Part shown: piece by piece, positions 34,601 to 59,239 of the stretch
Layout of the letters: each line of letters begins with the position of its first letter
Position numbering within the stretch: the stretch's first letter is position 1
NCBI RefSeq assembly: GCF_020085105.1
Contig: NC_058055.1
Location: 13,097,822 to 13,161,821, forward strand
DNA from: Siniperca chuatsi
Lineage: Eukaryota > Chordata > Actinopteri > Centrarchiformes > Sinipercidae
Direction of reading: 5' to 3'
DNA length: 64,000 bases
The notes under the pieces: model-generated
What the model was told of the DNA's origin: nothing
What the model saw: the letters and a program-made list of their open reading frames with translations, nothing else
The model's database searches: none
Position numbers and translations under genes: made by a program

Positions 34601-37600
34601 CACATAATGGGAACATGACAAAGGGTCCTATGTTCCCCATTTCTAGGGTTAGGGGGTTAGGGAACCTGGGAACAAAGATACACTCCCATGGTAAACATTA
34701 TACCTGCTTAACATCAGCATGTTAGCATTGTCATTGTGAGCATGTTAGCACACTGATGTTAGCATTTACCTGAAAGCACCACTGTGCCTACAGCCTCACA
34801 AAGCCACTAGCATGGCTGTAGAGTCTCAGTCTTGTTGCTTTTATTTATTTACTTATTAGGTGGTGTACAGTTAGACTGGGTATCAAACCAGAAAACAAAA
34901 ACCAAATATACTGTACTGATGGAATTGTGTCAGTGGTACAGTAGTATAAATACTAATTCATGAAGTTTATGAACAAAAAAATGTTTTGTACAAACACATA
35001 CAATTATATTATAAGTAAAGTATATAAAACATATTGAAAAATTTCAGTCCCAGAGAAAGAGATGTAAAGGGCCGGGGAAAGGGAGATATATTCAATTAAT
35101 GTAAGTGTGACATTCTCTCAGTGTTGTGTAAAAAAGTGAATTTAAAGACTTTTATTAGCAGATATAAAAAATTCACAAGTTTGCTTTTATTTGTTACTCA
35201 TGTCCGTCTCCCTCAGGAGGGAAAGAAGCAGTTTGACAAGGAGACAGAAAGGTACTACTCTGTTCTGGAGAAACACCTCAGCTTGTCCTCCAAAAAGAAA
35301 GAGTCACAGCTACACGAGGTAAACTGTCTGATTCCTAAATAGGCACACCAAGTTCTTCCCACATGCGTTAGGTAACATAAAGTACTGTATGTGTATTGTT
35401 GTTGTTTTTGTTGCAGGCTGATTCACAGATGAGTAAGGACAGGCAGGTTTTTTATGATGCATCACTGCAGTATGTCTTCAAGATTCAAGAAGTGCAGGAG
35501 AGAAAGAAGTTTGAATTTGTGGAGCCGGTGAGTTCACATACATACATTATGATCATGTTTATATGCAACTTTAGCACAATTCAACTGCATATTTTAATGT
35601 AGGGATACATGTTTCATTTCGTTCCTTCTGATTTTTCTGAGCTTCTGGGCCTTCACAGCTCTGACCAGTAGAGGGAAAACACAATCACCAATAAAAAATA
35701 TTTCATCACAGTAAAATATGACTAAGGAGTCTATTTTGTAAACAATGATGTAAACATCAAGTCATAATTGCAGCCAAGCCAGCAATGACCATGTGTGTGC
35801 AAACAGATATGATCAGGGAAAAACAGCTAAGTGAGGTTCTGAAAAACACACATCACACACACTGTTTGGCTCGTGATTAAGATGTTTATGATAGATATCA
35901 GTAAAGACCACTTCCTGTTGCTGTAGCAGCACTTCCTGCATGGAGATATCTTCCACCTGACAGAGAGGGAAACTCTTTGTTGTAAAGTAAACAAGGGCAG
36001 CAAACCAAACAACAGGCAGAGTTCAGGGGTTTTTCTCCTGTAGCGGCTATTTTGATTGATTGAGCAGATGACAGACAATCATTCTTTTGTAGTCCTCTCA
36101 TTATACTCTACACTCCCAAGCCCCCAGCTAACATTTTTCCTGCGGATTTCTCCCTCTGCTCTTCAGTTATTAGCCTTCCTGCAGGGTTTGTTTACATTCT
36201 ACCATGAGGGCTACGAGCTGGCCAGTGAGTTTGAACCCTACAAGCAGCAGCTTCAGTTCAACCTGCAGAATGTAAGTGTGTATGTTTACTGCAAACCTCT
36301 AGACCAAATCGGGACCTGATATCTGGTCTCCCTGCCTGCCTGGCACCGCCTGTCCTAAAGTGGAAATCTCACATACCTGATACTTCTAGCATGTTGAAAC
36401 ACACAATGTGAACTACTTTCAGCCACAGTTTGAAAAGGGCCTGGTCTAGTAAAGACTCACACATAAGTTAAACTGATCAGAAGCTTTATAGGCAGTCCTA
36501 AATCGATTATATGCAGCAAATATTCACTGGGCACTACCAATCCTTTCAGTTGCGCTTCAATTAGTCCTTTAATTTCTTTAAAATTAAAATGCACTGTTGC
36601 AGCCTCAGATGTTTTTCTTTTTTGATACATTTTTAAATCCAAATGAGAAATCAATGTACAGCATGACAAATAAGATCATTACAATAAAACTGCCTGTATT
36701 AAGGTAGTAACTTACTTAGTTGGACTAAGTACTCATTCCTTGACTAACTTTTTCATAGATTTTGTGTGTTTAATATAAATATGTATGCAAGCCTCCTTTC
36801 AATGCAGTTTCTTTTGCGTATGTGTGTCGACAAGGCTCGAAATAACTTTGAAAGTACGCGTGTTGAAGTTGAGAGGCTGATGAAGAGGATCCGGTCTGCA
36901 GAAGAAGACTTCAAAGCCCCCAGTTGCTTTACCATGGAGGGATATCTGTACATACAGGAGAAACGTGAGATACACAAAAGTCACATTTTCTCCTCTCTTT
37001 CTCTCACTTATGCTGTGAAGAAAATCAAATGCCAGAATTAAAACACACACACTCATGCACAAGTGCACCTGCATGAAAATGTGTGTCATGTATTATAGGT
37101 CCATTGGGTAGTGTGTGGACCAGATACTACTGTACTTATGAAAAAAGCTCCAAGATGTTCACCATGAGCAACACAGAGGCCAGACCAGCCAGCAGACAGG
37201 TGAGCTGGTAGCACAGATGAATAACCACACTAGTGTTGCTAAATGTTTTAGCCCATTTATTAAAAATCGTGATACACTGCTGACCAGTTTCCTGCCTTCC
37301 ACACAGCCATTTGTTTCTGTTCTAGCATTAACATCCACTATGAAAATCAAGCGTTACATTATATTCATATGGTAATGTAGTTTTAAGCAGGGACTTTGTT
37401 TTGTTGTTGAGTTAGACATAAATTGAAAAGTAGGAAATATATGAGGGGCTAAAACATGCAAAAACACCAGAATGGTCCTAAAAGTAAGAAACACAGTTTC
37501 TTTGCTGCAATATCAAAAGCTCTTGTGAGAATCCTTACAAGACCTTAATACCACATGTTGAGTGCATATTGCAAACACATCTCTCTGTTAACAGAACGGC

Positions 37601-39771
37601 ATTGTGAATGGTTCACCTGAGATGCTCAAGCTGCGCTCATGTGTCAGAAGGAAGAGGGATTCAATCGACAAACGCTTCTGCTTCGACATCGAGGTGGTGG
37701 AGAGGTGAGAAGGAAAGATGACTCAGAGGCTGTGTGTCCATAACACATGACTATCTGTGGAATTAATGCATTGAGATATGGCTACTGTTGGGATTGTGCT
37801 CGGGTAAAATGATCTCTCTTTCTCTGCAGGCATGGTGTCATCACCCTGCAAGCGCTCTCTGAGGCCAACAGGCGGCTGTGGATGGAGGCAATGGATGGAA
37901 AAGAACCTGTAAGAACATATCCACCATTAACTAAATAATATCAGTGATACAGTATTATTGGGGGAAAATTACCATAGGGTAACAAGAAAGCAAGGGTAGC
38001 TAACCTACACATATTATTTTACTCTATTAAACACAGTCAACTTTGTATTAAAAAGTATTGTTTGTCATACTGTCATACTAACACATACTTGTCTTTGGTC
38101 AGATTTACACTCTGCCTTCATTGCTCAGTAAAAAGGAGGAGAGTAAGTATCCTAATTTATCCTGTTTTTGATTAGCTTTAATTCAGAAGATTCTTTTTAA
38201 TAACATATATTTATATGTCTTGCAATGTATCAGAAATGTAAGTGAAAATGTGAGCGTTTGTTTTACAGCATTTCTCAACGTGGCGGGTCTCAACTTTGTT
38301 AAGAAGTGTATTGAGCTGGTTGAAACAAGAGGTATTCCTCCTTAAAATGTTCACAAGAGAGAAATAATTCAAACAAGTATTTATTGTATACGTTGTTGAT
38401 TTATCAAGTATGTTAACACATGTCTGTGTGTATGTGTGTGCAGGGATTACCACCCTGGGACTGTACAGGACTGGAGGAGTCAACTCCAAAGTGCAGCGGT
38501 TGATGACGAGTGTGTTTGGTACGAAACCCCCTGCTTTCCTCTGTATGATGTTATTTTTCTACATGGGGAAGATTTATTCCAGCACAATTAATCACAAGTG
38601 TATTTAAAAATCCATCACTGCAGATAAATCATTTATTATCTGCTTTCCTGTAGCATCCACAGCTCCCGCTGACATGCAGCTGGATGCAGACGCATGGGAC
38701 AACAAGACCATCACCAGCGGCCTAAAGAATTATTTCAGGTAACATACGGTACAAAGCAGTCTTTTTGAATATGAATTCTGATAATGATTATGAATTCATG
38801 ATTTCTAATGTGCATGCAGGTGTCTAGCAGAACCACTACTGACCTACAGACTTCATAAAGAATTCATCAAGGCTGCAAGTAAGATCCCTCACTGTCTCTT
38901 TCAAAACACAAGTATGATTATTTCAACAGTGTTTGGATTAAATTTACTGCCTTATATATTGTGTCATGTAAACAGAAGCACATTATGTCACCCTCTCACC
39001 ACTGAATCATATCCCTCCCTCTGTTCTCTTAACTTGTTTCACAGAGTATGATGACCAGAAGTATAGAGTGAGAGCGATTCATGCTCTTGTATACAAACTA
39101 CCAGAAAAAAACAGAGCAATGTTGGACCTCTTAACCAACCACCTCCTCAAGTATGTACATATGACCACATGCTGTGCTTTTATTGTTCCGTGCCTTGAGA
39201 ATGGCTCTTTGGCTTTGAGAGCATCTTATTTTCCTAAAAACATATTTAAAAATGCTTTCACCAGTCATATTTAATTTGTCTAGATTTATGAAAATACTCT
39301 TTTAGCCGGGGGGCTTTTGCAGGAAGATCTTCCTGTTTACAATTTTCTGTCAGACAATTAGGCAAGAACATCAGCCTCACACCATAAAACCTTTTTGGCT
39401 TCATTACAGACGTCTGACAGTTGATTTGTCTGCAAGGCAAAATTTAAAACATTGATAGGTTAAAACCTTTGAAGAGTAAAATCCATACATGAAATGATTG
39501 CTAGCAAGATAACTGCAAACTGCAAAGCCGTGAATACTTTTACAGGTTGCAGTTAGAAGCACAGATCTCATACAAAAATATCACAAAAACTATGACTGAA
39601 AATATATTAAGTATGCTGATAGCTAAACTAGCAGGAGTACGAGTACTGAAACTTGGGTTGCGATTGCTATTTGAAATATTTTGCCCATTCTAGTTTCTGT
39701 TGTTTCTTACAGTTTATTCAAACACTTTTTCTCTTATTTCTCTGTTATATGATATAAGGAATATATTCTCA

Positions 39772-39808
<37 letters not shown>

Positions 39809-42800
39809 TGCAGGGTGTCCTCTCACAGTGACCAGAACCTGATGACCGTGTCCAACCTGGGAATGATCTTCGGCCCCACGTTGATGAGGTCACAGGAAGA
39901 GACGGTGGCCGCCATGATGAACATCAAGTTTCAGAACATTGTGGTGGAGATTATCATTGAAAACCACCACAAGGTACGCTTACAAATACACATACATACA
40001 CACAAACACACACACACATAATCATACACACACCTGACAGACATGTACACTGTATGTTCCTGTCAGATTTTTGGTGAGGCCCCAGACCTGTCAGTGCCGT
40101 TACCTCAAGCTCCGTCCTCTCGGGCGACTACTCGGAGAAACAAGGCCATCTGTCTGTCATCTGGAAAGAGGAAGGCCCGTCTCTACCCTCCTGCTCTCTG
40201 CCTGGCAGACAACGACAGTGAGTCTTTCTGCAGCTTACAGCTCCTTTATCTCATAGCTCATGAATACCATATCTATTTCCATTTTATGCTACTTTATGCT
40301 TCTACGTCTGTACATTTTGAAGGGAAATGTTGTACTTTTTACTCCACAACATTTATTTGACAGCTATAGCCAGTAGTTACTTTTCAGATTTAGATTTTAC
40401 TTTAAAAAAGATATCATAAGCTTATGAAATCCAACCCATTATTAAGGATTAAACCAATGGTTCTCAAGCTTTTTGGTTATGACCCTTCAGTTCCACAAAG
40501 AGTGCTTTTCCATCAGATGGTTTAATTTAGATAACTGTTCAAGTTGTTCACCAGAAACAACTGTAATGCAAATGACTTGTGATGTATCTTGTTTTCCTGG
40601 AGCCATTTAATTTTTTTCTTACATGGATAACAGGGCAGCATCATCATCACTGTTATTGTTGGTTTTGTTTTACTCTGTCCACTCTGTTGTAAAGCACCTA
40701 GTAACTGTTTGGGAAAGTGCTATATAATTAAAGTTATTATCATTATTGAACTGAGCTTGATAGCAGAAACATTTTCAACTACTGTGACATTAGTGGGCTC
40801 ATGTTTTATTTTGCACATTCGTCATTTTGCGGTGCCGTGCCAACTCTCAAAACTCAGATACTAAAACTTTGACCAAGCACCTTACAGCACCAATATCAAA
40901 GAGTTTTCAAAACAGTCCTGACATTGTCAAAAAAAGAAATTAAAAAGGCAGTAAGACAATAAGTCTCAAAAATGTGTAGTTTGGAAAATGCTTGACTGTA
41001 ATATATTACATAAATGAGTTGATGGGCTAATACAATAGCAGTGGGATGTTACTCAAACTACTCAGCAACCCCTGAGCACTAACCTTGATGTCATCCAGTC
41101 TCTATGTTTTGTGACTTGTTTCCAATTCTCCCTCCAGGTGACACATTCAGTAGCAGCCCCAGCACAACTCCGATGGGCAGCCAGGAGTCTTTGTCCTCAC
41201 ACTCCTCTGAAAAGAACGGATTGTCTCAGACCTCTCCTCCGTCCTCTCCCCGCACCGAGCCCGACTCGTCCTCCACAGCACCGGTGTCTCCTCCTGCGGC
41301 TTCCTCCTGCTCCCCGTCCCACGACTCCTCAAATGGGAAAGATCAGAAACACCCAGACAGTGCCACCTCCCCTCACCTCTCACCATCCTCTTCCCGGACT
41401 TCCTCCCAGCCCACTCCGGCCCAGCAGACTTCCTCTGTGTCCTCCTCCACATCCTCTTTACTCTCTGCAGAGAGGACTCTGTCCATCAAAGGAAACTCGT
41501 CTGCCTCCTTGTCGTCTGTAATAGAGTCGAGATCTCCCTCCATAGCCTCCTCGTCCACCGCCTCTATCCAGCACTCTTCAGTGGAGCACACCTCCTCTCT
41601 GAGGGAGGGTCGACCTGTTCAGAGAGTGTCGTCTGTCTCCTCTCTGAAGAGCACTCATTCAGTGGATCAGAAAAATGCCTCCTCCACTGTCACAGAAACC
41701 AGAGTGATGGACTCTACCTCTCCTTCTCGGCAGCACAGAAAAACTTACAGGACTGCCTCCTCCTCCTCTTCCTCCTCCTCTTCATTATTTCCCTACCAGC
41801 TTTCCACATCTTCCTCTCTCACCTCCTTACACATCTCTGAGGGTGTGTACATCTCTGTAGGATAAAGTGTGATGACAGTGTGAAAAGAGTATCTGCCACT
41901 TCCCTTGTTTATGTTCTGATTTCTTGTGTTCCATCGCAGATTACAAAAGCTGTCATGGATCGGTACACAGTCTCATGTCGCTGGACCCACAAGAGGCAAC
42001 ACACACACGTAAACCTTCACACATGCGCTGTGGCTCCGATCTGACCACGAAACACTCTGCAGCCACCACATCCAGCAACGGTTACCAGAAGCCTGGATCA
42101 GTGTGAGTGTCTGTAAAATTGATTTTATATCTCAGATATTCAGGTGCTCTAAGCAAACAGCATTTTACCTTGTGCTTCAGCATTTAATCCGTGCTCTCAG
42201 AGAAAGAAAAGACATACAGATCTCAGTCCATGGTTAGTTTAGCCCTGGAGAAAACAAGAGCACATGGCGGACTAAAGAAATCAATTTTCTCCTGGCCTCA
42301 ACTACCAGTACTATGAAATACTGAAACTTTCAATACCACTGGTTCAGTGTTGCTGAAACTTTGAGGTATATAAATAATATATATAAATAAACTATTCTGA
42401 TGAAGAGTGGCACTGTAAGGAAAAGGTCACATTTTTAAACTATAAAACATCAAAAAAGTTTGATTGACGTAAAAACTTAAACACATATCAGTCATCCCTG
42501 TGAGTTGTGCTGGTTGGCTTAACATCAGAGGGATCATTTTGACAGATTAGATTTTTGTTTACATTTTTAACTGTGACATCTCAGACATCACTGGCCTGAT
42601 TCAAGGAATGATTACTTGTTTCTCATCAGTTTTTAGATGCTGAGAGTAGGTTTTGTGTTTGTGTGTTACAGATTTTCAGTCAGACTACCGCAGCGTGAGA
42701 GCTCAGTATTCTCTTCAGCATTAGACATATCAGGAAGGTAGGTTGATTTTGAGGTTGTTTGTGGCACAATCTTCCATAACTCACTTCCCAAATCACTCTT

Positions 42801-43661
42801 TTTACTGATTAAATGTTTTTTCTCTTAGGGAAGCAAAAGCTCTTTACTCCTGTGAGGCAGAACACAGCCATGAGCTCAGTTTTCCACAGGGAGCGCTGTT
42901 CTCAAATGGTAAGAACACAACTCACAAATTTCATTTGCTGAGGCCCCATTTACACCTGCATTAACATGCGTTTTTCCAGGTAACGTATCCAGATACAGAT
43001 CACATTTTAATGCCAGGTGTAAATGGGGTACTGGGTGTTCAGGAGTCACATTTGTAAAAGTGTGTTTTGATTCATTCTTAAATGTAATCTGAAGATCATT
43101 CTCCATGTAATGCATATGTTTTGTTGATAAAATTTCATCAAAATTGTTACTGATTAGTTTTCTAATCAACTAGTTTAGCACTAAACCTCTTATAATCTTT
43201 ATTTATTCCTTAATAATAACCTCTTGTAATCTCTCTTATTTCCAAACTTTCAGTGTTTCCCTCAAAATCTAAAGTAACTTTAAATTTAGGTAACTCACTT
43301 CATAGCAATGTAACACAGGTGTTAATTGACTTGTTCCAAGGATTCTCTGATTCTCTCTAATTTTTTGTGACTTTATTTTTAACACATTTCCCATAATTCA
43401 CTGTGAAATATGTTTTATGTATGGAAACTTCATGATCTGGACTCAAATTTAATACAAAGGAAACTCTAGTCTAAAAGTTGCTGTTTTTGTGTAAGTCATT
43501 GTATAAGATGAAAATAGATTGTTATTGTTGTATATCTAAGTCCTTGCTGAGTTGAGTTGTTTGTGTCTGCAGTGTACCCATCTGTGGAACCCGGCTGGCT
43601 TCAGGCGACGTACAACGGCAAAACCGGCCTCATACCTGAAAACTACATCACCTACATGTGA
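27150..43661 (+). CDS. arhgap42: Rho GTPase-activating protein 42 (GRAF3)
   Basis: Coding exons: 27150-27303, 30461-30556, 30656-30717, 33261-33332, 35217-35318, 35417-35527, 36167-36271, 36835-36964, 37099-37199, 37595-37704, 37830-37908, 38103-38142, 38269-38331, 38444-38518, 38654-38738, 38820-38878, 39045-39150, 39814-39973, 40067-40217, 41138-41842, 41940-42102, 42672-42737, 42829-42908, 43573-43661. They give 987 residues. Domains: BAR about 1-240 (opening [18 protein letters not shown]), PH about 263-372 ([14 protein letters not shown]), RhoGAP about 395-573 with arginine finger R417 in GLYRTGG, a Ser/Thr/Pro-rich linker about 575-930, and SH3 931-987 ending ENYITYM. Family members deactivate RhoA at membranes; GRAF3 limits smooth-muscle contraction. 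The BAR opening and [15 protein letters not shown] linker fit GRAF3, not GRAF1/2; OPHN1 lacks SH3. The trpc6 neighbour agrees. Confidence 0.95.
27530..28180. other. arhgap42 intron 1, left part
   Basis: No exon is seen. A short C-run followed by CA lies at 27527-27549, and a patch around 27960-28020 (ggggcaaagcagacaactgc, then a ccaggggcccccaaaa block) resembles a dispersed fish repeat border, unclassified. Confidence 0.3.
28185..28795 (+). mobile_element. 5'-truncated non-LTR retrotransposon (LINE) 3' end
   Basis: The right end reads tttcccctcggggatcaata aagtatttctgattctg and finishes in several attctg units, the typical tail of fish LINEs of the L2/CR1/Rex group. The left part still encodes a phrase like [12 protein letters not shown] (relatives have [11 protein letters not shown] near the end of the reverse transcriptase protein). 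Only the last few hundred bases of the element are present. It lies in the same orientation as arhgap42, in intron 1. Confidence 0.7.
29956..29995 (+). mobile_element. Isolated 40-base LINE tail
   Basis: The sequence agttTCCCCTCGGGGATCAA and the taaagtatttctgagg that follows repeat the tail of the LINE at 28742-28772, but without the body. It is probably a very short 5'-truncated insertion, 1.2 kb from the longer copy. Confidence 0.6.
31401..31698 (+). repeat. Three (TG)n microsatellites in arhgap42 intron 3
   Basis: TG runs lie at about 31401-31475 (with gcgtgcg interruptions), 31590-31650 and 31676-31698. Read-through frames here are artefacts. Confidence 0.95.
32160..32900 (+). repeat. 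Dispersed 'gcatgctaacatg' repeat, copy 2
   Basis: Shares with 34170-34830 the phrases tctcaacaactattggatgg or cttgacagttattggatgga, acattcatggtccc, gatgaat..aactttggtgatccc, and the closing gctaac clusters with ttatacctgct. It lies in intron 3 of arhgap42, in opposite orientation to copy 1 at 2757-3260. Confidence 0.75.
34170..34830 (+). repeat. Dispersed 'gcatgctaacatg' repeat, copy 3, with nested insertion
   Basis: Same family and orientation as 32160-32900; it lies in intron 4 of arhgap42. Between the blocks gtgttagtgt and ggtaaacattatacctgc it carries about 140-150 extra bases (roughly 34546-34690) absent from copy 2. The insert has its own phrase, cctatgttccctgggtcata, repeated in variant form, plus gttaggg runs, and so is a second repeat family nested in the first. 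Confidence 0.7.
39774..39806 (+). repeat. (TG)n tract beside arhgap42 exon-18 acceptor
   Basis: About 33 bases of TG end seven bases before the acceptor AG at 39812-39813, so the tract replaces a normal pyrimidine-rich region. Confidence 0.9.
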
Positions 43662-44300
43662 CAGACCCGATGACATCATCACCGCATCACTGAATAACAC
43701 AACGATCTAACTTAGACTTTAGGGATCTACAGTGCATACAGTAATACTTTGTGCTGCTGATCAAAGATATAATATATTTATCATGTAACTGTGACTGTTA
43801 TCACTGAACTACTGGGGCTGGAAATGAATGATGTATGTACTGTATGTAGAGTATATCTGACTACTATATGTGAACCATGTTATGTGTTATTAACCAGCTT
43901 ATAATACAGTAGATGTTAAAGTCTGACTTGTCTTACTTTTTCTCCCTTCATACATCAGCTCCTCTTTTATATTTGTGTTCAGCGGTCTCGCTGCAATTCT
44001 GAGAATGTTATAAATACATGAAATGTGTCTGCAAGGTACATGGACACAGTATTTTTCTGTCAGTCTTGGTAATTTATGTGTTTGTACATGATCATATTAA
44101 TGTAGCTGTGTGTCCAGAGATGAGGTGTTGAAACAGTATGAACTGGTGGTCTAAGACTGAATCCTGCCACAACACCTTCCTTCTACTGTCTGTCACTTGT
44201 CATGCTGTCTAAACAAATACTTTCCTTAAAAACGGCAATTTGTTTGTTTGTTTATTATTTTGTTTTTCTTGAGGAAAATGCATAATAAACAGTTGTAACT
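43662..44300 (+). other. arhgap42: arhgap42 3' UTR
   Basis: AATAAA at 44284-44289 is a plausible polyadenylation signal, about 620 bases after the stop. trpc6 terminates from the other side at 44773, so the two transcripts converge within about 270-500 bases. Confidence 0.5.
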
Positions 44301-44558
44301 AGAGATATCCCTGTTATACTACATACCACTGTGCAAAACAATCTTAAGTAAGGTAAGCACTGTATATTAGTGTTGGCAAGTACTTTAAAATGAGAAAGAA
44401 AAGTAATATGCAAATTATATGTACTCATATATCATATAACTAAATTAGCATTTGTTTTGTATTTTTTGTACGTAAGGGAGGACAAAATGGTCCCAGAATC
44501 TTCTCTTCAAAATATCAATTAGAAGTTATCCAGATTATATTTTCTTTGTTTGCTGATT

Positions 44559-44564
44559 TTTATT
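44559..44564 (-). promoter_or_regulatory. trpc6: Candidate trpc6 polyadenylation signal
   Basis: AATAAA on minus lies about 210 bases after the trpc6 stop codon. Confidence 0.4.
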
Positions 44565-44772
44565 TTTCATGAATTACAAAACGTTAAATAACACGTTATC
44601 ATGCAATCAAGAAGCTACAGTTTGATTTTAGATTGACGTACATACATTCTTATTTTATCTTATCAATGTATTGTCACTCTCATACTGTATCTACATTCAA
44701 TGGTGGCGAACAGGCACTTAAAACTCTGAGCTGTACAGATTTATGTACAAGTCGGGGCGAGTGGCGGTGCTA

Positions 44773-57810
<13,038 letters not shown>

Positions 57811-57869
57811 CCCGGAGGTGATCAGCAATAGAGGGTCTGCTCCTGGTTCATATGAACGAACAATCAAGT

Positions 57870-58596
57870 GCCTGTGGTATGACTTTCTCTCCCTTTCTCT
57901 GTCTCCCTCCCCTCCTGTTTTTTCTGTTTCCTTGAGAAAGAATGCATCCTTCTGGGTCCTACCACACTTTTATTTACAAGACTCATTGAACTTTACAGAT
58001 GTGGAGGGCAGCTCAGTGTTATGACTGAACACACTGAGGGTTACTGGTGATATATGGCCATTTTTGTCTTAGTTGTTTCAGCTGAATCTACAGACTCTTA
58101 TTCTGAAATTACTCTCTCCATTAGTTTTAGGAATACAGGCTAATTTGCAAACATTAAGAAGATAAACAAAAGCAGAATATTCTTCTTGTGCTTTGCCAAC
58201 AGTTTTAATGCTCAGGCTGTAAAATGCTATTTTAAACCACAGTGTTTAGAGTACATGTTTTTTCTGTGTGTGTGTATGTGTGTGTGTGAGAGTACATGCG
58301 TGCAGGAGTAACTGATGGCTGATGAACAGCAGATGAGATTCCTCAGGGTTTAAATTCCCAGAAGACTTTGCTTCCTGTGTGCTCCCACTCTCCACTGATC
58401 CCTGTCCAGTGTGGGAAAAATGACTTCCCACTCCACACGCACACACACATATATATGTATACATACATGTGTGTGTGTGTGTTTATGCATGTCTGTGATT
58501 TTAAGCATGCAACCTAATATTTCCTCACCAGCAGGTCAAAGGTGAGTCACAGCACCGAGTGTTTCTCTCTTACATTGACATGAGCACACATACATG

Positions 58597-58628
<32 letters not shown>

Positions 58629-59160
58629 AATGCATCATTTTTAGCTTTATTTCTGATGTGCGTGTTCTTATTCATTGTCCTCAAAGATTTTGTTACCTAT
58701 CCCTCTTTGTTTTCAAGCTGAACTTCACATAAAACATCCCATTACATCACACAGACAATGTCAACATTCAAAAATCTGATAAAGCAGAGTCTCTGATGTG
58801 CGATTGTAGCAGTGAAAATTGCCTTTTAAGGCCCTTATTGCTGAAGATTAGTCACTTTGGACGTTTCATGACGTAACAGCGGCACATTTTATGGGGAGGA
58901 TGGCAGGGTGAAAACTCGGACAAATGTCACCAGCGTGAGTTTTTGTTAAGACTTCCTCCTCAGAACAGAACAGGGACGAGATCTGGATGTAAACACTGTC
59001 AGCTCAAACATACACACTCTTATTGGAGGAAACTGAGTGGACAAGCACCTGGATAGTCCTTTTCTGTTTCTGTTTGATTCATTAACCCCGGCAATATACA
59101 CATACCGGACCACACAAAGAGCCAGAGCGCCTACAGTGTTATCACCAGAATCAGTGGAAC
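57870..59160. other. Upstream flank of trpc6
   Basis: No additional coding exon can be supported. Short TG/CA runs lie at 58264-58288, 58438-58482 and 58598-58624. A promoter is not obvious. Confidence 0.4.
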
Positions 59161-59161
59161 T

Positions 59162-59162
<1 letters not shown>

Positions 59163-59231
<69 letters not shown>
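59163..59231 (+). repeat. (CA)n microsatellite
   Basis: About 69 bases of nearly pure CA lie between trpc6 and angptl5. Confidence 0.95.
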
Positions 59232-59235
<4 letters not shown>

Positions 59236-59239
59236 TCTG

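Noticed and set aside
34640-34670. Telomere-like gttaggg runs
   Set aside because: Only a few imperfect units, part of the nested dispersed repeat.
27150-43661. Calling the RhoGAP GRAF1, GRAF2 or oligophrenin-1
   Set aside because: The BAR opening, the [14 protein letters not shown] linker and the trpc6 neighbour fit ARHGAP42; oligophrenin-1 lacks the SH3 domain present here.
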